From Rhabditoides inermis (Eukaryota > Nematoda > Chromadorea > Rhabditida > Rhabditidae): DNA of 64,000 bases. Each line of letters opens with the position of its first letter. Position 1 is the first letter of the stretch. Position numbers and translations under genes: made by a program. Location: positions 165,001-229,000 of the forward strand of contig CAWZYM010000225.1 in assembly GCA_963966185.1 (NCBI GenBank), read 5' to 3'. Below, in pieces: positions 1-8,895 of this stretch. A model generated the notes under the pieces. That model made no database searches. It was given only the letters and a program-made list of their open reading frames with translations, and was not told the DNA's origin.

Positions 1-113
1 TAAAGTCGTAACAAGACACGGTAGACGAAACCAACGAGAATAAAACAATGTGAGAGGATAACAATGGGAAACAAGAAAGTGGCGGGTGGTGGCGAGCATG
101 CGTCTTCTCTCGC

Positions 114-3100
114 TCACATCTCGATGCGCAGTGTCTCCACTGAGCTCTCCTCTCCCTCCCCACCGATCGCGTACACTACCTAAAGTGGCGCCCATAGCGG
201 TCAGTCTCTTCCAACCACTCCCGAAATGCCTGGCGGAACGTACTTGTCCTCCAACTACTTCCACTACCTCGAACTACTTTCAACTATTTCACGCAAACTA
301 GAATAGAAATGGAATGCGAGGGACTGACGTCATCGAGAACGGCGAGGCCAGAGCGGGCGCGTGGCTGCTGGAGAGCTGGCAGTCCGATCCACTTGTCTCC
401 GTTGAACGCCCACACATCGGACGTCTTGTCTCCGTCGTCGTCCTCTCCCCCGGCGACTACGATGTGACCGCCAGCCACCGCCACCGACACATCACGGCGC
501 GCCTGTGGGCATGTATGCAATATGAATCAGTAACTATGTGATCTCGAATATATACAGCACCGTTCCACAAGATCATTACCATTGCTCGAAATGCGGTGCT
601 ATAATCGCGCAAGCTGACACTCCGCCTTCCTCTGGTCTACCCCCCATGCGCGACTCACACAGTCGCGACAGCAACGACTTGCGAGAACACAAGTAGACTT
701 CGAATCGCCCACGTGTCATTCTATCACAGACAGTTTCCCGCACTACATACCGCGGGAAGAGGGATGCCGTTCGCCCACTTCTTCGAGTGGGCATTGTACG
801 TGCGCACCTGAAGTTGGATATTCAAACCATGGAAAGACCATAGAGAGAGCAAACAATATGGACTGGAAATGAACCGGCAGAAAACTTTTGTGATGACAAA
901 TGCGCATGAAAAGGACGTCTACCTTGAGAAGAAGTACGTTAGGGAGTTCGGCTACTTGGGACGACTACTGAGCTGCGAGAAGGACGACAAGGACGAGATT
1001 ACGCGACGCATCCAGAGTGGTTGGGCAGGATTCCAGAAGCACAAACACTTCCTCACCCTGCAAAGTGCCCCGATGAGTCTACGACGAAAGGTATTCCGTG
1101 CGGGAGTACTGTCGTGCATGACGTACGGCTGCGAGACGTGGAGCAACAAGGATGAGGACCTCCAAAGACTGCAGAGAGCTCAAAGGAAGATGGAACGCCA
1201 GATGCTGGGAATCACCCTTCGCGACCGCATCCGAAGCAGCACCATACGAAGACAGACGCGCGTCCGTGACGTCATCCAGGAAGTGCGACAGAGGAAGTGG
1301 AGGTTCGCAGAGAGGATCTTCAATGCGGACGGACGACGATGGGCAAAGGAGATTGTGAACTGGAAACCGAAGAAGACAGCTCGACCTGGCAGGCCATACA
1401 AGGAGTGGGAGGACGAGTTCGCGGATGCTATCGATCTACCGAAGAAAGATGCACGAACGGAATGGCGACACCGAATCACACAACACGACCAATGGAATGA
1501 TCTATTCTCCCAGCGCTTATACTAAGACCTCTCATGCATGTGTACTTTGTACTTTATGTTCATGAAACGCGATTCTGGATAAACCTTTGATTTGATTTGA
1601 TTTGATGGAAAGGTTTGCTGACCTACGGTGGTGTGGGTATTGGTATCGTCGATGTGTCCGATACAGAACAGAGTGTCGTCGAGCACTGCCAGCCTCACTC
1701 CACTGCCCATCTTCGAGACAACCGCCTCGCACACATCTGTTAGAATTCTATGATAGACGTTAATCGTAATTGCATCATGTTTTGCACATAGTTATTAACA
1801 TCGTTTGAAAGAGCAGGTTTGTTTAGAAACTTTAGTCAGTCGCGAAGAGATTTCATGCATATGCATGTGCTTTTGTTGAATTAGATTAAAACAAACAAAT
1901 TATCTTTACTCATGTACTTTTCGAAAGAGAACAATTATCTCTGTTATCACATCATAGATTTTTGAAAAAGGCATACCGGGATGGAAGGGATCGAATTTGT
2001 AGACGACATCCGTTCGGTGGATGTAGATGTGATCTTGGAAAACGGTCGCAGACTCCACCTCTCCCCTACAACAAATGATTACACCGACAAAAACAATCAC
2101 TGACTCACTCGTTGCTGGAAGCCATGTGGACCTGCGTCCAGGCATCGGAGGCGGACGAGTACTTCTCGACGACGAAGCTACAATGTACGACATACTACCA
2201 CAATGTACGCAATGAACTCTCACGTGGAATCGTTGGCGCCGACCGCGTAGAGGTCTCCGTTGAAGACGCACAGGTGCCAGTGGATTCCGGCGGCGGTCGG
2301 CATCGCTACCGACACCCACTTGGCTGTAACACATTGTCGCTGGAGAAGAAAAGAAGTGACATAATATACCATCGTCGAGGCACACCGCGTGCTCCTTGCC
2401 GATACAGTAGATGGTGTCGTGGAAGCTGACCGCGCTGCAGTGCCTCCTGCAATCCAAGTGCACTCACGCTCATATATCTCACTCAACCCGCATATTCTGT
2501 CCATTGTTCAGCTCCTGTCCCTTCTGCCACTCCCCAATCGCCCTCATATCTCCCCTCACAAACTCCTCGAACGATGGGAAGTGTGTCTTGCCGAGACTTT
2601 CAACTACCTGCGTTGTAACTCCTTTTCATTTGTGGAAATCAGTCACTCACAATTATGGCGTTGTGATAGATGCAGAGGCACTGGTGATTCTCGAGGACCA
2701 GCGGCTCCCTGCCCACAGTGTCGAGCAGGAAGTTCTTGTCCAGACGGGAGAGACGCACCAGCCGGAACAGCCTTGAATCACTCACAGTCTATTCGCTGTC
2801 GCATCGACTCACTCGGTCATGTCTGCCTTCCTGTCGGGATCTGCGCGCACCCAGTTCACAACTCCAGTGAACACACTCGACTCCGCACAGTGCAGACGGC
2901 GCTCTGCACATCAATGGAATTCAACAAAACCAGACACTATCGTACCAATGAGCAGCAGCAGCAGGTCCTCCTTAGCGAGGGCGGCGAACGACGGTGTGCC
3001 AACTACGTCACTACAGCGCATACGGTACTAATGACGTAACACCACGAACTGACTCGAGATGCATGTAGGCGGTGTACCAGGCGAGGGCCTCGATGTCGTC

Positions 3101-3794
3101 GTAGGAATGGAACCGCGCCAGCTGCCACATGTCCAGACAGTTCGACGGAGTGAGGTGGTCGATGATGAAGCTGGAGAAATTCACTTACAATTCGAGAATA
3201 CGCACACAAAAAAACACGGTGACGTCATACCTGTGACACTGCTTCTGGAGCTGAGTGAGCTGGAGGTAGACGGCTTCGGGCAGAAGACGAGCCGCGTTCT
3301 TCTCGTCTGCAATGGACAAAGATAGATGAAGGCACGGCTCGGCTCGACTCACTGATCTCGAGGTTGTAGGTGTACATATACTCCAGCAGCTGCTCCACCA
3401 CGTCCGTGTCCATGTCCTGAACTTCGTGTATTTGTAGTGCACAGAGAAAGAAATAGGGTATCTGACCAGTTTCACTTCCCCGACAATGCCCTCGACGAAA
3501 TCCGAGTTGAACATGACTTCAAAGTGGGGCGAGGCAGCGGAGAGAACAGCCGTGTGAGCAGTGAACTGGAAGGGGGTAGAATATGCAACCAGTACACCAA
3601 CATATCAAGTCGACTCCAACCTCGCCGCGTCTGTCGTCCGGGTCGCCGCACGAGAAGATCTTCACGTCACACATCTTGCCGTCGCTCAAACATCCCACAA
3701 CAATAACAAAAATGCTCAATGAGTTGACCAACCGTCGCATGTCGTTGAGACGCGAGTGGAACTCGACGGACGCTGTAGCAAACTTGCTCGCCAT
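114..3794 (-). CDS. BTB-BACK-Kelch protein (KLHL-like), multi-exon
   Basis: Probable substrate adaptor of a Cullin-3 ubiquitin ligase. Read on the minus strand from ATG 3794-3792: exon 1 starts MASKFATASVEFHSRLNDMR; the next exons give a BTB core (DGKMCDVKIFSCGDP; FTAHTAVLSAASPHFEVMF; VVEQLLEYMYTYNLEIS). A BACK domain follows (IIDHLTPSNCLDMWQLARFH, ALAWYTAYMHLESVR; VVNWVRADPDRKADM). Kelch blades come last, with exon pieces near 2450 (HCSAVSFHDTIYCIGKE), 2260 (HWHLCVFNGDLYAVG), 1730 (SGVRLAVLDDTLFCIGHID), 480-300 (DVWAFNGDKWIGLP) and 179-114 (VVYAIGGEGE then stop). This order is the family's standard order. Seen: domains and splice sites. Inferred: the role and exact exon joins. An RTE fragment and a MITE fragment sit in introns, in the opposite or an undetermined sense, and need not break it. 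Confidence 0.8.
818..1610 (+). mobile_element. 5'-truncated RTE-type non-LTR retrotransposon, 3' end
   Basis: The frame running through 869-1525 encodes the C-terminal part of a reverse transcriptase. It opens with GLEMNRQKTFVM, matching the conserved 'GL-x-N-x-KT' block, and continues with FGYLGRLLS, TYGCETWSNKDEDLQRLQRA and a terminal R-P-x-x-W region typical of RTE-like ORFs. The frame stays open upstream of 869 to about 812. After the stop (1525) comes a short 3' tail ending in TTTGATTTGATTTGATTTGA (about 1586-1606), the simple-repeat tail characteristic of RTE elements. The endonuclease and most of the polymerase are missing, so this is a dead 5'-truncated insertion. It lies inside an intron of the Kelch gene, antisense to it. 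Confidence 0.82.
1797..1932. mobile_element. MITE end fragment (family also at 16273, 26149, 41472, 48085)
   Basis: This 135-bp stretch contains AAAGAGCAGGTTTG, then CATGTGCTTTTGTTGAA, then ACAAAC and GTACTTTTCGAAAGA. The same blocks, in the same order, form one arm of the palindromic elements at 26149 and 48085. Only one arm is present here, so it is a solo half. It lies in an intron of the BTB-Kelch gene. Confidence 0.5.
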
Positions 3795-3879
3795 TGATTG
3801 ACTCTGGATTGAGAATAACTGACTGTTATGGAAATCATGCACACATAGTAATCCACAATCTAAAAAATTCATAATCCAC

Positions 3880-4135
3880 AATCTAAAAAAAATGAAAAAA
3901 GCACAGAGATGCAGGTACTTCCGCCTTCTCGCCAGAGCGGGAGACGACCGAATAGGCGTCAGCTGAGGAAGTCGACCGTCTCCAATTCGCTGATATATGG
4001 TAGTTTCGCGGTAAGAGTAGTGAGGGTTTGGAACGAGCTTCCCGATACAGTAGTGGGGTGCTCCTCCCTCTCATCTTTTAAAACCGCTTTGAGTAAATTT
4101 GACCTATATACCATTCACAAATTCTAACTATATGT
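3880..4135 (+). mobile_element. 3' fragment of a CR1/jockey-type non-LTR retrotransposon
   Basis: The short frame 3909-4127 contains SFAVRVVRVWNELPDTVV followed by SSLSSFKTALSKF. This is the standard C-terminal signature of CR1/L2/jockey polymerases (R-x-x-WN-x-LP, then S-F-K-x-x-L). Nothing upstream is recognisable as polymerase, so the copy is heavily 5'-truncated. It starts about 100 bp upstream of the Kelch start codon. A direct repeat of ATAATCCACAATCTAAAAAA flanks its left side (about 3848 and 3870). A fragmentary element is the best reading; a host gene exon is unlikely. Confidence 0.62.
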
Positions 4136-4230
4136 CACACCTGTTCTGTTCACGTGCACCGTAACTATATGTCACACACTTGTCCTGTCTCTTGTCCGCA
4201 CTGTCCCGTCTCCTGTCCTTGTCTGGAACC

Positions 4231-4240
4231 GGTATAAAAC
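4231..4240 (+). promoter_or_regulatory. possible TATA box upstream of the DDE gene
   Basis: GGTATAAAACACTC lies about 350 bp upstream of the ATG at 4588. If used, it implies a long or spliced 5' leader. Weak support, from the motif alone. Confidence 0.3.
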
Positions 4241-4587
4241 ACTCTTCTTCGCGCCGCGGTATCTCACTCATCCCCTCTTGATTCTCCCGGTGATTCGTGT
4301 TCATGCTCATTTGCTCATGTTATTTTCATGCTTTGCTTCCGCTCTATTTTTTGTTACATCACATTATTTCGATTAGAGATAAATGTCTATCACTCATGTT
4401 TGTTAATATGTGTTTTTTTTTGTTTTCCATGTTCAAACAAAGTGAAAGAAATGACTATCTATGTATAATTAATAAGCATCTGCAAGTACTCATCACAAAA
4501 TAACTCAAAATAACGTTTATCGCGCTGCTTGTTTCATCATCCTCTATCAGCTGTTTTTTTTGTATTGTTCCATCCTTTTCAGTTACA

Positions 4588-7500
4588 ATGTCCGGTCAAG
4601 GAAGATTACCGTATGCACCTGAAGCACGACCGACGACTTCATATACAGGAATAATTCCGATTCCAACGACGCCGTCGCCTCGCGGTGGAACTCAGAGGAA
4701 AAACCTACTTTCCGCTGATGAGCGGGCTCGCTTGCTCCAGATGAGCAGTCACTCCCAGCCAAATCAGGGTTGGTATTGTCAATGTTTATTTTGCTGTGTT
4801 TATTTCATCATTATTTCCAGCATCACCCCCCGATTGGTCGCGCCACAATGCGCTCTCGCCGCCCGCGTCGTACGAACCGGCCAAGAAGTACCCTCGCATT
4901 GTGAGTCAGTGTTTGCCATATGTTTGTCAAGCGTGATTTAAGCCTCTTGGGACACCTCGTGCAGGGACGAGAGACAAGGGTACCCAGTTGTACGATTTGA
5001 CGCCGCCCAAGAAGATGCTGAACAGTGGATCGCAGACAAAGTCTCTGGATTGCAAGGCAAGTTGATTGAGTGTATTTGCACAGTGACAATTCTATTTATG
5101 AACCGTGCGTATGCCTTGTATTGTGCTTCCTATGGTTCGGCCGTAGTATTCATACAAAACGCAGTGAATATTCAATTCATGTAACATGTGGGGGCACAAC
5201 ACCAAAAAAGACAGGCATATGTCTTAAATTCAAGGTTGCCGAACAGTAGAATTGTCACTGTGCAAATTTACTGTTTAGCGAATTTGAACAGGTTTACCAT
5301 GTGCAAGCATCCGTGTCCAGCAAGCAACATTGTTTGTGTCCATCTCGCATGTCTTCCATCGCACGTAAGGGTACTGGTGGGGTCCTTTTTTTCGACACAA
5401 CATTATATCATTACAGGTAACTGCGAATGAGCGAGTCGATCGTTCCCACTCGCAGCGCGTCTGTGAGTCGTCCGGTATGATAGTCGCGCGACTTTACGCC
5501 GGTCTCTCGGAGCTCAAGGAGAAGTTCGGTGCGCCCCTCCCTCTCATCTACAACGACATTGCCTATCTCACTGCGGCTCTCACCGGTCTCTCCCCGGATA
5601 CAGTGCGTCGGCATGTGGAGCGACACAACGAGACTGTCAAGAAGAAGGGTGCGTTGCCGTCTTGCTACAAGCGGTATAAGAGGTACACTCGCGCTGAACG
5701 GATTGCAAGAGCGTTGCGCCGTGTCTGCCCTCGCATTCGCTACAGGATCCGGTACGTGATACACCACCGTTTCTACAAGAAGAATCGGAGAGTCACTGTG
5801 GCCGCACTCAAGGCGGAGGTGGAGAAGACCCTGGAACAGGATGATGAGCTGGCGCGTAGATTCGAGGAGGAAGAGTGGATAGACGGAGACGAGGAGATGA
5901 CGGACGAGCAGGCGCAGAAGGCGGAAGAGGAAGAGGAGCGGGAAGAGCAAGACGCAAGGGAGGAGGAGCAGTCGCAGGCAGCAGAGGAGAAGGAGCAGGC
6001 GACAGAGGAAAAGGAGCAGGAAGCCAAGGAGAAGGAGCAGGCAGCCAATGAGAAGGAGAAGGAATCAGCCAAGGAGAAGAACCAAGGTGAGTGAGTGAGA
6101 GAGAGGAGGGAGAGTGTGTGAGGGTGAGAGAGAGGGGGGGGGGGGGTGAGGTGAGGTGAGGGAGGGATTAAAATGTGTTTAGACGATGCTGTGAAGAAGC
6201 CGTGGAAGATGTCTCTATCCACCTTCCGCTACCTGCTGCACGCGCTGAAGTTCAGGCACCAGCGCCTGACGGATAGGAACGCGATGATATTCGCGTCGCC
6301 GGATCTGACAAGGTGGAGGGCTGGGTACATCAGGGACATTCGTTCCATGAGAGCGGCAGGCTGTCTGCCGTTCTACATGGACGAAACCTGGAGTCACGCG
6401 GGAGCGACGCATTGAGTGGACTGGGTCGATCAACTGACCCTGAAGGATCCGCTGCAGAGCGTCAAGGACGGGTTCACACATGGACCTTGGACCAGCTGCT
6501 GGGCCGGGTCGGGGGAAGAGGTGCATCCTCATCGGAGCCATCTCCGAGTTCGGCGCCCTCAAGGAGTCCTTCGATATAATCACTGCAGGACGTGAGTGCA
6601 GCAATCGAACAGTCCTCTTTAGGACTTCCAAAACGGCCCTCTTTAGGGCCACTGTTCTTTGGAACACTGATTATGTGAAATAAACTAGAGAAAGAGAGAG
6701 AGAGAGGAGAGAGGAGAGAGGAGTGAGAGAGGAGAGAGGAGAGAGGAGAGAGGAGAAAATGAGAGAGAGGTGGGTATTTTCAGACACTGACGAGGGGGAC
6801 TACCACCAGTACATGAACCAACAGGGGTACATGCACTGGTTGGAGAAGAACGTGCCGCGCATGGTGGAGCTGGCGAAGAAGCATGTGAAGAAGGCGGTGC
6901 TTGTCATTGACAATGCACCGTATCACAGCGAGAGGGTTGAGAAGGTACATTATTACAATTCCTATTATAACTACAGTTTTCTTGTAATCTACCGTATACC
7001 TATGAATACGGTAGAAAACCGTACTTCCACATTCAACACAGACTGATTCATTTTCAGATCCCGTCGAGCAACAGTCGCCGTGCGGAGATGCTCGACTATC
7101 TCGAGAAGAATCGCATCCCGTACGACCCCGCCTTCACCGTCAAGCAGCTCTACAACGACGTGATCCTGCCGTACTACGCGGAGATGGGAGGGCGCCTGCG
7201 GGTGGTGCGGTTCTTGGGTGACGAGTACTGCAGGGAGAGAGGTGTGACAGTGATACGGCTCCCACCGTATCACTGTCACCTCAACCCTATTGAGCAGTAT
7301 TGGTCTCTGGTCAAGCGCATCATCCGCGACAAGGGCCACGCCAAGACGACTGTGGACCAGGTCCGGGACCACGCGCTGGAGACGATCCAGGAGATCTCGG
7401 ATGAGAAGGTGCGGAAGTTCGTGGAGCACGCAATCAAGGAGGAGGAGAAGCATATCGAGCAGGAGGGGCTGAGCAAGGATCTGGATCGGAGTGCTGGATG

Positions 7501-7996
7501 CTTCATCCATCTGGAGTCGGATGACGAGGACAGCGAGGAGGGAGAGGTGGACTCGGATCCGGAGGAGGAGAGGCCAGGTACGGATCTGGAGTCGGACGAG
7601 AAGGAAGTGAGGAGGTTGGCACACAGTCTCGGCAAGGAGGTGGCGCAGAGGCGCCGTCCATACTTCGATGGACGGACCCAAGACGATGTGAAGGGAGTGC
7701 ACCCTGGACGCTTCGTCGGAGAGGCCACTGGATGCGCCATGGAGCGAGGTGGGCGTGGCCGAGGGGGGCGTGGCCGAGGTGGGCGTGGCCGAGGTGGGCG
7801 TGGCCGAGGAGAGCGTGGCTCCGGAGGTGGACGTGGTGGCAAGGTGAAGGTGGAGTCTGGAGACGTGGACCCGGACGTGCCGTCGTGCAGTGGTGTCTCT
7901 CCTGCTGCACCTTGTTCCCTTCCGCTTCGCAGGAGTCAGCGCGCTCCCAAGCGCAAGACCGACACAGACTTCAGGTATGATTCCGACTCTGACTGA
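4588..7996 (+). pseudogene. DDE-superfamily (Tc1/mariner-like) transposase-derived gene, one exon disrupted
   Basis: Multi-exon gene starting MSGQGRLPYAPEARP. Exon 4588-4768 joins 4821-4900 in phase, then exons near 4965-5055, 5417-6088, 6183-6598, 6820-6943 and 7058-7996. Catalytic blocks: LPFYMDETW (first D), VLVIDNAPYHS (second D), LPPYHCHLNPIEQYW (E). The second D to E spacing is about 89 residues, longer than classic Tc1 (34) but, from memory, like a widespread DDE_3 group. The N-terminal exon has a basic helix-rich region and an acidic E/K-rich coiled segment (about 5860-6085). The C-terminus has acidic stretches, an RGG-type repeat (GRGRGG) and a basic tail, suggesting a nuclear nucleic-acid binder. 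Exon 6183-6598 has an in-frame TGA at 6413-6415 and needs a frameshift near 6480 to reach GKRCILIGAIS. Either a recent pseudogene or base errors; all other joins keep phase. No terminal inverted repeats found. Confidence 0.68.
6611..6650 (+). other. Two tandem histone-type 3' stem-loops in an intron
   Basis: 6635-6650 reads GGCCCTCTTTAGGGCC, a perfect 6-bp stem with a 4-base loop. It is preceded by AAAAC and followed by AC, matching the replication-dependent histone mRNA 3' stem-loop bound by SLBP. 6611-6626 reads AGTCCTCTTTAGGACT, a second perfect stem with the same CTTT loop. Both lie in the intron between 6598 and about 6820 of the DDE gene. No histone coding sequence is visible next to them. 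Confidence 0.6.
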
Positions 7997-8853
7997 ACGC
8001 TATTGTTGTGATACTAGACTCACTGTTGTTAATCTAACTTTGTTGTTATCTTTCCCGGTTGTTATTGTGTGATATCGATTGATATCGATTGATTTATGTT
8101 CGATTTGTTTATTGTTGTTGTTGCACGTACCTGCGCTCACATGGCCTGATGTTTGGATTATGTTCTGCTAATAAAGTCTATATTGACAAGATTTGTTTAC
8201 GTCAACAAAAAGTAAACAACAACAACAGTGACTTACTGCACTTATTTAGAAAAGATGCGTCCGCGCGCGAAAAATCGATATCTTTCTTTGCCTCGCGCTC
8301 TCTGGCTGTCTAACCTATTTCGTTTCTTGCGCCTCTCTGCGCGAGGGAGTGGGAACTGGTGGGCGGGCCTACTATATTCATTACGTACCGTTTGATTCCA
8401 AAAACGGCGTACAGTCCGAAAAAGATTTTAAGTTCCATACAACACTCATTTCAAATTTAATATATATTTCAAATGCACGCATGAAATTGTGCTTATCGAT
8501 CGCTCTTGCGTCGTCTGTCACATTCTTCACAGCCGCGACGGGACATATTGAAGGCCCAAACGCACGCCGCGGGGAAAAGAAGAAGAATAAAGTAGTAACT
8601 TTTTTATTTTGTTTAATGTAAAGTGTTGAGAAGTATATTTGCGACTGTTTGAATAAATATCACTCGCAATCGAGAACCGGCCATTTGAAAAGCAAGCATT
8701 ATGTAATGTTTCAGTTTCTACGCAGTTTCTCTCTTACCCAGTTCACAACAATGGTGCGCGCATGCAGAGAAAAAACCTTACCACATTAGAACAAAACATC
8801 GTCGTAGAAGAGAAAAGGTCAGACGAAACAAAGAACAATCGTGCTCAGTTTGC
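7997..8853. other. Intergenic, no gene seen
   Basis: AT-rich spacer between the DDE gene and the repeat polyprotein. It contains a short direct duplication of GATATCGATT (8073-8092). A small frame at 8349-8621 has no splice or codon support and no recognisable family. Confidence 0.5.
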
Positions 8854-8860
8854 TATATAA
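8854..8860 (+). promoter_or_regulatory. TATA box of the repeat polyprotein gene
   Basis: TATATAA lies 36 bp before the ATG at 8896, so the 5' leader must be very short or the mRNA trans-spliced. This copy of the gene has both promoter and signal peptide; the second array does not. Confidence 0.6.
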
Positions 8861-8895
8861 GACCATCCAACAACTGCAAAGATATCACATTCGCA

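Noticed and set aside
1..15. TAAAGTCGTAACAAG, identical to a conserved block near the 3' end of 18S rRNA
   Set aside because: The match ends at once (ACACGG follows instead of GTTTCC-type sequence), and the rest of the window start is unlike rDNA. Kelch-gene sequence lies close by.
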